From Eubacterium aggregans (GTDB taxonomy: Bacteria; Bacillota; Clostridia; Eubacteriales; Eubacteriaceae), in NCBI RefSeq assembly GCF_900107815.1, contig NZ_FNRK01000004.1, positions 1 to 64,000 of the forward strand: a DNA stretch of 64,000 nucleotides. Direction: 5' to 3'. The notes below the pieces were generated by a model that made no database searches, was not told where the DNA came from, and worked only from the letters and a program-made list of their open reading frames with translations. Made by a program: the position numbers and the translations under genes. Shown here one piece after another: positions 24,986-34,286 of this stretch (its first letter is position 1; every line of letters starts with the position of its first letter).

Positions 24986-25843
24986 ATGGAAGGAAAGAGA
25001 TTAGATCCAAAGCGGGCCAAGCGATTTAAACGGCATCAGCGATTGACCATTCTTAAAAGCACAGGAATCGCAGTGATCGAAAATGAATGCTTTAAAAATT
25101 TCACAAATTTACGGGAGATTAAAATTTGTGAGGGCGTGACAGTTATTGGAGAGGGTGCTTTTAAAAGCTGTACGGCCCTACGACGGATTGTACTGCCGGA
25201 TACCCTGGTGTCCATTGGAGAAGGGGCCTTTGATGGGTGTACCTCTCTGGAGGAAATTACCCTTCCCCCTGGGATTGTTGATCTTTCGGACCGATTATTT
25301 CGAAATTGCAAACGCTTGAGAAGGGTAGTCATGATGGGGCCCGTCTTTCGTGTTGGGAAGGATGCTTTCTTTAATTGCGAGGGGATCCAGGAGATTAATC
25401 TGCCCGATAGCATTGAAATCATTGGAACTCGGGCCTTTTATCGGTGTAGGGGACTAACGGGAGAACTGCAACTGCCCAGGAACCTTAAAGCCATTGAGGA
25501 GGAATGTTTCCTGGGGCTTTCCATATCGGGAATCCGATGGAATGATTGTTTGAACGTTGTGGGATTTAAGGCTTTCTTCCGTTGTCGTTATTTAGAGACC
25601 GTGTCAATTCCTGAAAATGTTCAGGCTATTGATGAATGGGCCTTCCACGGCTGCAACCGACTCAAGGAGATCCGATTCAGGCATGTCCCGGAAATGGGGG
25701 AATGGCTGACCAATCGTTCGACCACGTGGTATTGCCCCAGGGGATCTTCTATTGTTTCTTATTGCCAGGCTTTTGGCTATCCCTGTCATTTTTTAGAGAT
25801 AGAGATGGATGGGCAAGATGAAGCCATATGGGACTGTGTGTAA
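24986..25843 (+). CDS. Leucine-rich repeat protein (BspA-like LRR_5)
   Basis: A 285-residue protein made of about eight LRR_5 (BspA/TpLRR) units, visible as repeats of the type FKSCTALRRIVLPDTLVSIG and FDGCTSLEEITLPPGI. It has no signal peptide or anchor, so it is probably cytosolic, unlike most BspA surface proteins. Upstream ATGs at 24947 and 24971 are in frame, but the ATG at 24986 has GGAAGGAA at a good distance. The repeats suggest protein binding; no partner is evident. It follows the orphan cobalamin riboswitch at a distance of 283 bases, so B12 control is possible but unproven. A strong terminator ends it. Confidence 0.8.
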   Translation: MEGKRLDPKRAKRFKRHQRLTILKSTGIAVIENECFKNFTNLREIKICEGVTVIGEGAFKSCTALRRIVLPDTLVSIGEGAFDGCTSLEEITLPPGIVDLSDRLFRNCKRLRRVVMMGPVFRVGKDAFFNCEGIQEINLPDSIEIIGTRAFYRCRGLTGELQLPRNLKAIEEECFLGLSISGIRWNDCLNVVGFKAFFRCRYLETVSIPENVQAIDEWAFHGCNRLKEIRFRHVPEMGEWLTNRSTTWYCPRGSSIVSYCQAFGYPCHFLEIEMDGQDEAIWDCV

Positions 25844-25845
25844 TT

Positions 25846-25899
25846 AAAAAACGAGGGGATTTTCGTAGAAATAGCGATGAAAATCCCCTCGTTTTTTTT
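25846..25899. terminator. Terminator after the LRR gene
   Basis: AAAAAACGAGGGGATTTTC pairs with GAAAATCCCCTCGTTTTTTTT (one offset base). A- and T-tracts on both sides allow function in either direction. Confidence 0.9.
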
Positions 25900-25969
25900 G
25901 ATGCCTCTTTTAGAAATAGGTGCAGTGGGGTATAATCATACTGTATCTAAAAGAAAAAGAAGAGGGAAG

Positions 25970-27220
25970 ATGATGAATCAAGAAATCAAAAAGAATATTG
26001 TGCTTGGACTGTTCATTGGGGTGCTGGGGGCCATAATTGGTGGGGTCGTCTGGTTTTTGCTCTGGGTGATGGATTGGGGGATTCATCTATTGTGGGAGTG
26101 GATTCCAGGGATGATGACACTACCGGCATGGTATTCCTTGGTTGTTTGTGGCTTTGGAGGGGTCTTGGTGGGGATCCTCCAGTGGAAATGGGGACCATGC
26201 CCTGAGGAGCTTTCCCAGGTCATGGGGGAGATAAAAAAGGGCCATCGCATTCCCTACAATCGCTTGCCCATCATTGCTCTTTGTGCTTTGGTTCCTCTGA
26301 TTTTCGGGGGGAGCCTGGGACCTGAAGCGGGCTTGACCGGGGTGATTGCCGGGCTGTGCTATTGGCTTTCTGATAAATTCAGATCAACCTATTCCGAGGT
26401 AGAAGAGCTAACCCAAATGGGAATTGCCGCCACCTTAGGGGTGATTTTCAGGGCGCCGCTCTTTGGGTTTGCCAATGAAATGGAAGATGCTGCCGGGGAA
26501 CGAATCATCCCCAAGCGTTCAAAAATCCTGTTATACTTTGTGGCGATTTTATCAGGCTTTGGGGTCTATTCCATCCTCTCCCATGTGCTGGGAGGTGGTA
26601 TGGGTCTGGGACATTTTGAGTCCATTACCATCACCGCCAAGGAGTGGATTGCCATGATTCCCCTGGGGCTTTTGGGCACTCTGTGCGGTATCCTATATTA
26701 TGGCTTTGGACGGATGACGGAGTGGATAACAGGTCCTTTGAAAAACCGGAAGATTATTCTGGGCACCGTTGGCGGGCTAGTTCTCGGCGGCGTAGGGATG
26801 GTTTTACCCTATACCATGTGGGCTGGGGAATCCCAGATGACGGTGCTGATGGCACAGTGGACGGACTTTCCGGTGTGGATGCTCTTTGCCACTGGGCTGG
26901 CCAAGCTGTTTATGATTCATTTCTGCATTAGCTCCGGCTGGCGGGGCGGGAATATCTTCCCGGTCATCTTCTCCGGAGTTTGTGTGGGGTATGGGGTGGC
27001 GGCCTTGTTCCCGGGACTTAATGCGGTGTTCTGTGTGGCGGTGGTCACTGCGGGACTGTGCGGGGCGGTGATGCGCAAGCCCTTTGCGGTGGTGATGCTG
27101 TTAATGATCTGCTTCCCAGTGGCGGCCATCGTCCCCATGTGCGTCGGAGCCTTTATCGCTGGGGCAATCCCCGTGCCCAAGGTGCTTGTGGCTGGTGAAC
27201 CAGCGGGTACGAATGGTTAA
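25970..27220 (+). CDS. ClC-type chloride channel/antiporter
   Basis: A 416-residue polytopic membrane protein with ClC-family signatures: GGSLGPEAGLTGVIAG (selectivity-filter region with the GxxGPE motif, about residue 108), GIAATLGVIFRAPLFGFANEME and a late SSGWRGGNIFPVIFSG. Bacterial ClC proteins exchange chloride or fluoride for protons; the ion is not certain here. The longer open frame starts inside the preceding terminator, so the ATG at 25970 after AGAGGGAAG is chosen (an ATG at 25973 is equally possible). TATAAT at 25931-25936 is a likely -10 box. No CBS domain is present. Single-gene unit. Confidence 0.88.
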   Translation: MMNQEIKKNIVLGLFIGVLGAIIGGVVWFLLWVMDWGIHLLWEWIPGMMTLPAWYSLVVCGFGGVLVGILQWKWGPCPEELSQVMGEIKKGHRIPYNRLPIIALCALVPLIFGGSLGPEAGLTGVIAGLCYWLSDKFRSTYSEVEELTQMGIAATLGVIFRAPLFGFANEMEDAAGERIIPKRSKILLYFVAILSGFGVYSILSHVLGGGMGLGHFESITITAKEWIAMIPLGLLGTLCGILYYGFGRMTEWITGPLKNRKIILGTVGGLVLGGVGMVLPYTMWAGESQMTVLMAQWTDFPVWMLFATGLAKLFMIHFCISSGWRGGNIFPVIFSGVCVGYGVAALFPGLNAVFCVAVVTAGLCGAVMRKPFAVVMLLMICFPVAAIVPMCVGAFIAGAIPVPKVLVAGEPAGTNG

Positions 27221-27480
27221 AGCTTGATAGTAGGGAAACTTAAAATTTGGGTGGTTCGTCCATTTAGTTTGTGGAAATGGGACGGCTGTTCGCAGATTGT
27301 ATAACAGTCATGCTTCCGCTCGTCGTACAGGCTACGCCTGTTCGCCTCAAGGTCGCAGTGCCTGGCATACAATCCCCGGACAGCCTGGGTCCCCTGGGAC
27401 GAACGGGAAACCGGTATTTGTAGAGGGGTGACGCTCCGCCCAGCCTACTTGATTTGTCTTGATTTTGGAGGAGATAAGAT
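27221..27480. other. Non-coding spacer with palindromic repeat before the hydrogenase module
   Basis: No gene seen. It contains the second copy of the 36-base repeat (27279-27314) and a partly inverted copy of its GGCTGTTCGCNGATTGTAT part at about 27363-27390, so 27279-27391 can fold back on itself. A ribosome site for the next gene (GGAGGAGATAAGAT) closes it. Confidence 0.6.
27279..27314 (+). repeat. 36-base dispersed repeat, copy 2
   Basis: Matches 19863-19898 at 34 of 36 positions. Unlike copy 1 it is followed ~50 bases later by an inverted partial copy (TACAATCC--GGACAGCC). Confidence 0.75.
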
Positions 27481-27720
27481 ATGAAAGAAATTAAAATCTG
27501 TATTGGATCGGCTTGCCATGTCCGTGGCTCTTACAACGTTGTAGAGAAATTTAAAGACGTTGTGGCGGCCCGCGGCTTGGAGGATGAAGTCGAGCTGGTG
27601 GGGTCCTTTTGCATGGACACCTGCAGTGATGGCGTGGCCGTTAAGTATGGGGACACCATTTATAATGTCAAAATCGATGAGGTTGAAGCCGTTTTGGATG
27701 AAATCATGGAGACAAACTGA
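27481..27720 (+). CDS. [2Fe-2S] thioredoxin-like ferredoxin (NuoE-like, small)
   Basis: A 79-residue protein with four cysteines in the thioredoxin-like [2Fe-2S] pattern: CIGSACHVRGS near the N-terminus and FCMDTCSDG at about residues 41-49. It corresponds to the C-terminal part of NuoE/HndA-type ferredoxins. It probably passes electrons to or from the hydrogenase-like protein encoded next; its stop overlaps that gene's ATG by one base, so the two are translationally coupled. GGAGGAGATAAGAT supports the start. The same three-gene set is known for group C sensory [FeFe] hydrogenases. Confidence 0.85.
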   Translation: MKEIKICIGSACHVRGSYNVVEKFKDVVAARGLEDEVELVGSFCMDTCSDGVAVKYGDTIYNVKIDEVEAVLDEIMETN

Positions 27721-29423
27721 TGGGCGTTATTAATTTTAACAAAGCCAATTGTAAAAACTGCTACAAGTGTATTCGGTCCTGTCCGGTAAAATCCATTCGG
27801 ATTGTGGAGCATCAGGCCCAAATCGTAGAGGATTTGTGTATTGGGTGTGGCAATTGCTTTAAGGTCTGCCCGCAGAATGCCAAGCAAGTAGCCAGTGATG
27901 TGGACCAAATTAAGGGATGGCTTACTGGGGGACCGGTGGTGGTCAGCCTGGCACCAAGTTTTCCTGGGAGCTTTAACGTGACAGAACCCCTGCGGGTGGT
28001 GGGCGCCTTGAAGGCACTGGGATTTACCGCAGTGGAAGAAACAGCCATTGGTGCGGAGGCCGTTTCTAAGAATTATCGGTTGGATTACGACGGCCCCAAG
28101 CGCCACGTCATTACCACCTCTTGCCCGACGGTGGACATTATGGTAGAAAAATATTATCCTCAGCTGGTTCCCTATCTCAGTGAGGTGGTTTCACCGATGA
28201 TGGCCCATGGCGCCCTCCTTAAGGAAAAATATCCTGATGCCCGGGTGGTTTTTGTGGGGCCCTGTATCTCCAAGAAGCTGGAGGTTCAGGAACAGTCACA
28301 GAACACTTGTATCGATGGGGTGATGACCTTCGACGAGTTGGATCTCTGGCTGACAGAGGCGGGGTACGATATCCGCCAAATGCCCGAGGCGCCCCTGGAT
28401 TCTCAGGCCTGCAATGTCGCACGTTTTTACCCTCTGGCTGGCGGCGTGGCAAAAAGCAGTGTGTCCGATGTGGCAGGTCCAAGACGGGTGATCAAAATTG
28501 ATGGCCTGAAAAATTGCCGGGATTTCCTGGATAATATCGATCAATTGGAGGAGTCCTATTGGATTGAAATGAATGCCTGTCTGGAGGGGTGCGTTAATGG
28601 GCCAGGGAACACCCACAGCCCCCTAGTGCAGTACGAACGGATGGAGCGGGTTCGTCGCTATGTGGAGAATGTGGATCGCGATTTCTTTGATGCCGATGCC
28701 GTGGCCCAGGCACCCCAAAGGGAATATACGCCCCAACCCATGGATATTTTCTCCGGTATCCCAGAGGAGGCCATTGTGGAAATTCTCCATAAAACTGGGA
28801 AATACCAGCCCAGTGATGAGCTGAACTGCGGCACCTGTGGCTACGACAGCTGCCGGGAAAAGGCGGCGGCGGTCTATCGGGGAATGGCGGAAATTGATAT
28901 GTGTCTGCCCTACATGCGGAACCGGAACGAGGCAGTATCCAATCTGATTATTGCCACTACGCCCAACGCCATTGCCGTACTGGATCGGGACTATCGGATT
29001 TTGGAATTTAACTCGGCGGCGGAGCAAATCTTTGCTGTGTCTAAAAACGATGTGATGGGTCGGGATTTCACCCAAATTTTTGATTATAATCCCTTTACCA
29101 AACTTAAAAATGTGGAAGGGAACACCTACAGTGGACGGGGATATTATTTCCAGGGGAGTATCCACTTCATGGAGATTCTGACCTACATCCCCGAGCAAGA
29201 TATGTATATGGGTATTTTTGTAGATATTTCCCAGGAAATCAAGAAGGAAAATACTTTTAGACAGATGCAGGTGGAAACCCTGGAAATGGCCCAGAAAGTT
29301 ATCGATAAGCAGATGCGGGTGGCCCACGAAATTGCCGGCCTTTTGGGGGAAACTACAGCGGAAACCAAGGTGACGTTGACGAAACTGCAAAAAATTGTAA
29401 CCACAGAGGCAGGTGAGGACTGA
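27720..29423 (+). CDS. HydS-like sensory [FeFe] hydrogenase with PAS domain
   Basis: A 567-residue protein. Residues 1-60 carry two [4Fe-4S] ferredoxin motifs (CKNCYKCIRSC and CIGCGNCFKVC). About 75-330 are an H-cluster domain with divergent signatures: TTSCPTVDIM, PCISKKLE and NACLEGCVNG in place of TSCSPGW, MPCxxKxxE and ACPGGC-GGG. A further cluster motif CGTCGYDSC (about 365) and a PAS domain (about 400-500) follow, then a C-terminal helix. This layout is that of group C putative hydrogen-sensing hydrogenases. It probably reports H2 or redox state through the PAS region to the phosphatase encoded next. Catalysis is likely weak; sensing is inferred from the family. Confidence 0.88.
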   Translation: MGVINFNKANCKNCYKCIRSCPVKSIRIVEHQAQIVEDLCIGCGNCFKVCPQNAKQVASDVDQIKGWLTGGPVVVSLAPSFPGSFNVTEPLRVVGALKALGFTAVEETAIGAEAVSKNYRLDYDGPKRHVITTSCPTVDIMVEKYYPQLVPYLSEVVSPMMAHGALLKEKYPDARVVFVGPCISKKLEVQEQSQNTCIDGVMTFDELDLWLTEAGYDIRQMPEAPLDSQACNVARFYPLAGGVAKSSVSDVAGPRRVIKIDGLKNCRDFLDNIDQLEESYWIEMNACLEGCVNGPGNTHSPLVQYERMERVRRYVENVDRDFFDADAVAQAPQREYTPQPMDIFSGIPEEAIVEILHKTGKYQPSDELNCGTCGYDSCREKAAAVYRGMAEIDMCLPYMRNRNEAVSNLIIATTPNAIAVLDRDYRILEFNSAAEQIFAVSKNDVMGRDFTQIFDYNPFTKLKNVEGNTYSGRGYYFQGSIHFMEILTYIPEQDMYMGIFVDISQEIKKENTFRQMQVETLEMAQKVIDKQMRVAHEIAGLLGETTAETKVTLTKLQKIVTTEAGED

Positions 29424-30595
29424 TGCCCCTGTTTATGGATATTGCCCATGATCGGATTAATAAGTATAGCCAGGAGCTCTGCGGAGATAACGTGGAAATC
29501 CGGTTTAATGACGAGAGCGTCATCGTCGTGTTGGCGGATGGTCTGGGTAGTGGGGTAAAGGCCAATATCCTGGCAACCATGACCTCTACGATCACTGCGA
29601 CAATGCTGGAAGAAAAAATGCCTCTGCCAGATGTACTGGAAACGCTTGAGGCCACCCTTCCGGTTTGCCAGGTGCGCAAACTGGCTTACTCCACCTTCAC
29701 CATCGTCCAGGTTTTTTGGCGTCGCCAGGAGATGTATATTGTTGAGTTTGATAACCCTCCAATTGTCTATGTCCGGGATGGGGAAATCATCGATCTGCCA
29801 CGAAAAAGCATGGATTTTCAGGGGAAAAAGGTTTTTGAAACCACCATGGATATCCAGGTTGGGGATACCATGGCTTTCTTCAGCGATGGCGTGATTTACG
29901 CCGGAGTCGGAGCTTTGATGAACTTTGGCTGGCAGTGGGAGGACGCCGCAGATTATTTCCTGGCCCGGACCTACGATGATAACATGGTGACCTGTAAGGA
30001 TATCTCCATGAAGATGATTGAGACCTGTGATGAACTTTATGCCCATAAGCCCGGGGACGATACCACAGTGGTGGTGATGCGGGCAGAGGAGCATCAGTAC
30101 GTTACCCTCTTTTCCGGCCCCCCCCTGGATCGGACCAAGGATTATCTGATCAAGGATATTTTTGATGAAGCCAAGGGCAAAAAAGTGGTTTGCGGCGGAA
30201 CCGCCAGCAACATCCTATCCCGGGAATACGGAGAGGAGATTGACATCGATTTGTCCACCATGTCTCGGTCCGTTCCTCCAGTGGGTCATATGAAATCCAT
30301 TGACCTGGTAACCGAAGGCGTGATCACTATCCAGGAAACCGTTCGGATTATAAGGGAATATATTGAAAAGCGCCAGGGACATAAGGCCTTTAAAGGAAAT
30401 GGTGGTGCGGATATTTTAGCAGATTTGCTGGTGAATCACTGTACCCATATTGATTTTGTCCTGGGGAATTCCATTAATCCAGCCCATCAAAACCCCGATT
30501 TTCCAGATGCCCTCAGTTCCAAGTGGCGTATTACTAAAGAGCTGATCGATTTGCTGGAATCTCTCAATAAATCCGTCAAGATTATTTATGTATAA
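29423..30595 (+). CDS. SpoIIE/PP2C-type protein phosphatase, partner of HydS
   Basis: A 390-residue protein with a PPM/SpoIIE phosphatase domain in its first ~230 residues; metal-binding aspartates appear in VVLADGLGSG (about 34-43), FFSDGV (about 154) and KPGDDTTVVV. The C-terminal ~150 residues (KKVVCGGTASNILSREYG onward) are a second domain common to this subgroup. Its ATG overlaps the HydS stop, so it is coupled to the hydrogenase. Known group C hydrogenase loci carry a Ser/Thr phosphatase here, giving the idea of H2-dependent dephosphorylation. The target protein is unknown and no anti-sigma pair is nearby. Confidence 0.85.
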   Translation: MPLFMDIAHDRINKYSQELCGDNVEIRFNDESVIVVLADGLGSGVKANILATMTSTITATMLEEKMPLPDVLETLEATLPVCQVRKLAYSTFTIVQVFWRRQEMYIVEFDNPPIVYVRDGEIIDLPRKSMDFQGKKVFETTMDIQVGDTMAFFSDGVIYAGVGALMNFGWQWEDAADYFLARTYDDNMVTCKDISMKMIETCDELYAHKPGDDTTVVVMRAEEHQYVTLFSGPPLDRTKDYLIKDIFDEAKGKKVVCGGTASNILSREYGEEIDIDLSTMSRSVPPVGHMKSIDLVTEGVITIQETVRIIREYIEKRQGHKAFKGNGGADILADLLVNHCTHIDFVLGNSINPAHQNPDFPDALSSKWRITKELIDLLESLNKSVKIIYV

Positions 30596-30632
30596 AAGTC
30601 GTCAAAAAAGCGGATTGTGAAAACGCTCTTTA

Positions 30633-30661
30633 TTGACAACATTTTCAAAAAAGGATACAAT
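30633..30661 (+). promoter_or_regulatory. Promoter of rny
   Basis: Near-consensus TTGACA (30633-30638), 17-base spacer, TACAAT (30656-30661). Confidence 0.8.
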
Positions 30662-30706
30662 AGCTTAGTAACACTAATTTGAAAAATGGAAATCACATAA
30701 TAGGAG

Positions 30707-32251
30707 GTGAAACCAATCATTACATTAATAATCTGCTCAATTATCGCAGTCGTCGTTGGACTCGGCATCGGGTATGTCATCCGAAAAAATATCGCCGAAG
30801 GAAAAACGCGCAGTGCGGAAGAAGAAGCAAAACGCATCGTTAATGATGCGATTCGAGATGGTGAGGCTCAGAAAAAGGAATTGTTGTTCAATGCCAAGGA
30901 AGAAGCCATCACCCTGAAGGAATCCATCGAGAAGGATAACAGAGAGCGGCGGAACGAGCTCCAGAAAATGGAAAATCGGTTGGTCCAAAAAGAAGAAAAC
31001 CTGGACCGAAAGAACCAAAACCTGGAACGTTCCATGGAAAAATTAGAAAAACGGAACAAGGAATTGGACCGTAAGCATGAAAAGCTGGACGGCATGCTGG
31101 ATGAAAAACTCCAGGAGCTCCAGAAGATTTCGGGACTCACCGCAGAAGAAGCCAAGGAAATGGTTTTGGAAGAGGTGGAAAAGGAAACCCGGGCAGAAGC
31201 CGCTATGATGGTGCGTCAGATTGAAACGGAGGCTAAGGCCGGGGCGGATAAAAAAGCTCGGGAACTCGTGGCCCAGTCCATTCAACGCTGTGCCGCAGAC
31301 CATGTGGCTGAAAATACTATCAGCGTGGTAAACCTGCCCAATGATGAAATGAAGGGACGGATTATCGGTCGGGAAGGCCGAAACATTCGGACTCTGGAAA
31401 CCCTGACAGGCATCGATCTGATCATTGACGATACCCCGGAAGCCGTCATTTTATCTGGTTTCGACCCGATTCGCCGGGAAATCGCCCGGATGTCTTTGGA
31501 AAAGCTCATCATTGACGGGCGAATCCATCCGGCAAGAATCGAGGAAATTGTCAATAAGAGCCAGAAGGAAATGGAAGTACAGATTAAGGAAGTGGGTGAG
31601 CAAGCCTGTTTCGATACAGGGATTCACAATGTCCATCCGGAAATTGTGAAGCTGTTGGGCCGTCTGAAATATCGGACCAGCTATGGCCAGAATGTGCTCA
31701 AGCACTCCATTGAGGTAGCCCATTTGGCTGGTCTTATGGCGGCAGAGTTGGAAGCCAATGTGAAGATTGCCAAACGTGCTGGACTCCTCCACGATATTGG
31801 AAAAGCCATTGACCACGAAGTCGAAGGGAACCATGTGGAAATCGGCGTGAATGTGCTGAAGAAGCATAAGGAAAACAAGAATGTCATCCATGCGGTGGAA
31901 GCCCACCACGGAGATGTGGAAGCGACTACCATTGAAGCGGTACTGGTTCAGGCGGCTGATGCCATTTCAGCGGCTCGCCCCGGTGCCCGCAGAGAGACAC
32001 TGGTTTCCTACGTCCAACGTCTGGAAGAGCTGGAAAAAATTGCCAACTCCTTCGACGGAGTGGAAAAATCCTTCGCCATCCAGGCCGGCCGGGAGGTCCG
32101 CATCATGGTGAAACCCGATGCCGTCGACGACGATGGCATGCTGATGCTTTCCAAGGATGTTGCCAAGAAAATCGAAGCAGAAATGGAATACCCCGGGAAT
32201 ATCAAAGTCAATTTGATTCGGGAAACCAGAGCTGTGGAGTATGCTAAATAA
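30707..32251 (+). CDS. rny: Ribonuclease Y
   Basis: A 514-residue membrane-anchored endoribonuclease that starts mRNA decay. It has one N-terminal transmembrane helix (about 5-25), a long charged coiled coil (about 35-180), a KH domain ([17 protein letters not shown], about 211-227) and an HD domain with HDIGK (about 363). Length is normal. The start is odd: a perfect AGGAGG (30702-30707) is followed by no ATG. GTG at 30707 overlaps that ribosome site, and the codons at normal distance are ATC (30716) and ATT (30719), so a rare start is possible. A terminator follows the stop directly; ymdB, downstream, is its usual neighbour. Confidence 0.95.
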   Translation: MKPIITLIICSIIAVVVGLGIGYVIRKNIAEGKTRSAEEEAKRIVNDAIRDGEAQKKELLFNAKEEAITLKESIEKDNRERRNELQKMENRLVQKEENLDRKNQNLERSMEKLEKRNKELDRKHEKLDGMLDEKLQELQKISGLTAEEAKEMVLEEVEKETRAEAAMMVRQIETEAKAGADKKARELVAQSIQRCAADHVAENTISVVNLPNDEMKGRIIGREGRNIRTLETLTGIDLIIDDTPEAVILSGFDPIRREIARMSLEKLIIDGRIHPARIEEIVNKSQKEMEVQIKEVGEQACFDTGIHNVHPEIVKLLGRLKYRTSYGQNVLKHSIEVAHLAGLMAAELEANVKIAKRAGLLHDIGKAIDHEVEGNHVEIGVNVLKKHKENKNVIHAVEAHHGDVEATTIEAVLVQAADAISAARPGARRETLVSYVQRLEELEKIANSFDGVEKSFAIQAGREVRIMVKPDAVDDDGMLMLSKDVAKKIEAEMEYPGNIKVNLIRETRAVEYAK

Positions 32252-32283
32252 AAAAAGGAAGGGGAAGCCCCCCTTCTTTTTTT
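32251..32283 (+). terminator. Terminator after rny
   Basis: AAAAAAGGAAGGGG pairs with CCCCTTCTTTTTTT around AAGCC. Confidence 0.85.
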
Positions 32284-32300
32284 AATAACAAGGAGTCATC

Positions 32301-33089
32301 ATGAAAATACTAATGATCGGGGATGTCTTCAGCCGGCCGGGCCGAAGCGTCCTTAAAGAGCATCTGAGGGAGATCATCACAGCCCATCAGGTGGATTTTA
32401 CCGTTATCAATGGGGAAAACGCCTCGGGCGGAAACGGCATGACCGAAAAAAATGCGCTGGAGCTGCTGGCCCTTCCCGTGGATGCCATCACCATGGGCAA
32501 CCACGTATGGAACCAGAAGGAAACCGTCCATTATATCGACGCCTATCCCCAAATTGTTCGGCCGGCCAACTATCCCGAGCCCTGTCCGGGTCAGGGCTTC
32601 GCCATCTTCCACCATGGAGCCACCCGCATTGGCATTCTCAACCTCTCCGGTCAAATCTTTATGCCAGAAATGGGGTGCTGTCCCTTTGTCACCTTCGATA
32701 AAATCTACGAGGTCAACCGGGAGGAAGTGGACATTCTCCTGGTAGATTTCCACGCCGAGGCCACCTCTGAAAAAATTGCCTTTGGGTATTACCTGGACGG
32801 CAAGGCTTCAGTGGTGGTAGGAACCCATACCCACGTCCAAACCGCCGATGCCCGGGTCCTCCCCGGGGGCACCGCCTACATTACCGATCTGGGGATGACT
32901 GGGGCATTAAATGGCGTTATCGGGGTAGAGAAGGACATTATCATCGGCAATATGCGAACCAAGCGCCCGGAACGCTTCGTGGCGGAAAAGGCCCATCCCT
33001 GGCAGATTAACGGCATCCTGGCCGACGTGGATGAAGCCACGGGCCAGGCCCGGAGCATTGAGCGGATTTATGAGGTTTACGGAGACTAG
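32301..33089 (+). CDS. ymdB: YmdB-type metallophosphoesterase
   Basis: A 262-residue metallophosphoesterase of the TIGR00282/YmdB family. Metal-binding motifs are visible: IGDVFSRPGR (Asp8), VINGENASGG (about 36-45), GNHVWNQ (about 66-72), DFHAEATSEK and GTHTHVQTAD. In Bacillus, YmdB hydrolyses 2',3'-cyclic nucleotides, affects biofilm and sporulation decisions and interacts with RNase Y, whose gene lies just upstream as is usual. AAGGAGTCATC precedes the ATG. The next gene starts two bases after its stop, so it begins an operon ymdB-aspB-purB. Confidence 0.93.
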   Translation: MKILMIGDVFSRPGRSVLKEHLREIITAHQVDFTVINGENASGGNGMTEKNALELLALPVDAITMGNHVWNQKETVHYIDAYPQIVRPANYPEPCPGQGFAIFHHGATRIGILNLSGQIFMPEMGCCPFVTFDKIYEVNREEVDILLVDFHAEATSEKIAFGYYLDGKASVVVGTHTHVQTADARVLPGGTAYITDLGMTGALNGVIGVEKDIIIGNMRTKRPERFVAEKAHPWQINGILADVDEATGQARSIERIYEVYGD

Positions 33090-33090
33090 T

Positions 33091-34278
33091 ATGAAATTAT
33101 CACAAAAATTAGAAACCTGTATCCCCTCCCTGACCCTAAAGCTGGCCGAACAGGCAGCGGCCTTTACGGCGGCTGGTGACTCGGTGGTGCGCTTTGGTAC
33201 CGGGGAGCCGGATTTTATCACCCCGGACTACATTTGTGCTGGGGCCAAGGCCGCCATCGATGCCGGACACACCAAATACGATGCCGTGGCTGGGGTGTAT
33301 GCTCTGCGCCAGGCCATTGCAGAAAAGCTCCACACTGAAAATGGGCTGGAATATACCCCGGATGACATTATTGTAGGGAGCGGGGCCAAGGTCAGCCTGT
33401 CCGTGGGCCTCCAGGCCATGCTGGACCCCGGGGATGAGGTCATTATCCCAAGGCCCTATTGGGTGAGCTATACGGAAATGGTTAAGCTGGCCGGTGGTGT
33501 TCCGGTCATCGTGGACACCGATCCTGCCGCCAATTTTAAAATGACGGCGGAGCAGCTGAAAGCCGCTATCACGGAAAAAACAACAGCCCTGATGCTCAAT
33601 ACTCCCTTAAATCCCACTGGGGTGTTCTACACCGAGGCGGAGCTGGCAGAGCTGGCTAAGGTCATTGTAGAGGCAGATATCTGGGTGATTTCCGATGAAA
33701 TTTACGAAGCCTTTGTCTACGATGGCGCGGAGGTGGTGAGCATCGCCGCCCTGGGGGAAGAGATTAAGGCCCATACTCTGGTGGTTAATGGCTTTTCCAA
33801 AACCTTCGCCATGACCGGCTGGCGCCTGGGCTATGCCGCAGGACCCCGACCCTTAATCGAGGGGATGAAGAAAATCCAGGGTCATCTGATTTCCCATCCC
33901 TCTACCATCACCCAGTACGCCGGGATTACCGCCCTTGGGGAGAAGGGGGATGTGGTATCGACGATTGTAAGCACTTTCGATACCCGTCGCCGAGCCATGA
34001 TGGCCCGGATGGATGCCATTCCCGAGTTTCGCTATATTGACCCCCAGAGCACCTTCTACATTTTTGTGGACATCTCTGCCATAATCGGGGATAATAAATA
34101 CAAAATAGCCTCGGCTTACGATTTTGCAGCACAGCTATTACAGGAAGAAAAGGTCGTGACCATTCCTGGAGAAGCCTTTGGTGTGGAGAACTACATACGG
34201 TTTTCCTTTGCCACCAGCCTCGAAGAAATCCAGGAAGGCTTCGACCGGATTGAACACTTTCTAGAACGACGAAGATAG
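33091..34278 (+). CDS. Pyridoxal-phosphate aminotransferase (AspC/AspB type)
   Basis: A 395-residue class I/II aminotransferase. The PLP-binding lysine lies in [16 protein letters not shown] (about residue 233), with upstream [16 protein letters not shown] and [10 protein letters not shown] motifs and a C-terminal RFSFATS that binds the substrate carboxylate. Aspartate:2-oxoglutarate transamination is the most likely reaction; related amino acids are possible. The longer open frame starts inside ymdB, but the ATG at 33091, immediately after the ymdB stop (GGAGACTAGT context), matches the family's N-terminus ([18 protein letters not shown]). It could supply aspartate for the purB-dependent steps of purine synthesis, its neighbour. 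Confidence 0.9.
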   Translation: MKLSQKLETCIPSLTLKLAEQAAAFTAAGDSVVRFGTGEPDFITPDYICAGAKAAIDAGHTKYDAVAGVYALRQAIAEKLHTENGLEYTPDDIIVGSGAKVSLSVGLQAMLDPGDEVIIPRPYWVSYTEMVKLAGGVPVIVDTDPAANFKMTAEQLKAAITEKTTALMLNTPLNPTGVFYTEAELAELAKVIVEADIWVISDEIYEAFVYDGAEVVSIAALGEEIKAHTLVVNGFSKTFAMTGWRLGYAAGPRPLIEGMKKIQGHLISHPSTITQYAGITALGEKGDVVSTIVSTFDTRRRAMMARMDAIPEFRYIDPQSTFYIFVDISAIIGDNKYKIASAYDFAAQLLQEEKVVTIPGEAFGVENYIRFSFATSLEEIQEGFDRIEHFLERRR

Positions 34279-34286
34279 GAGATATA

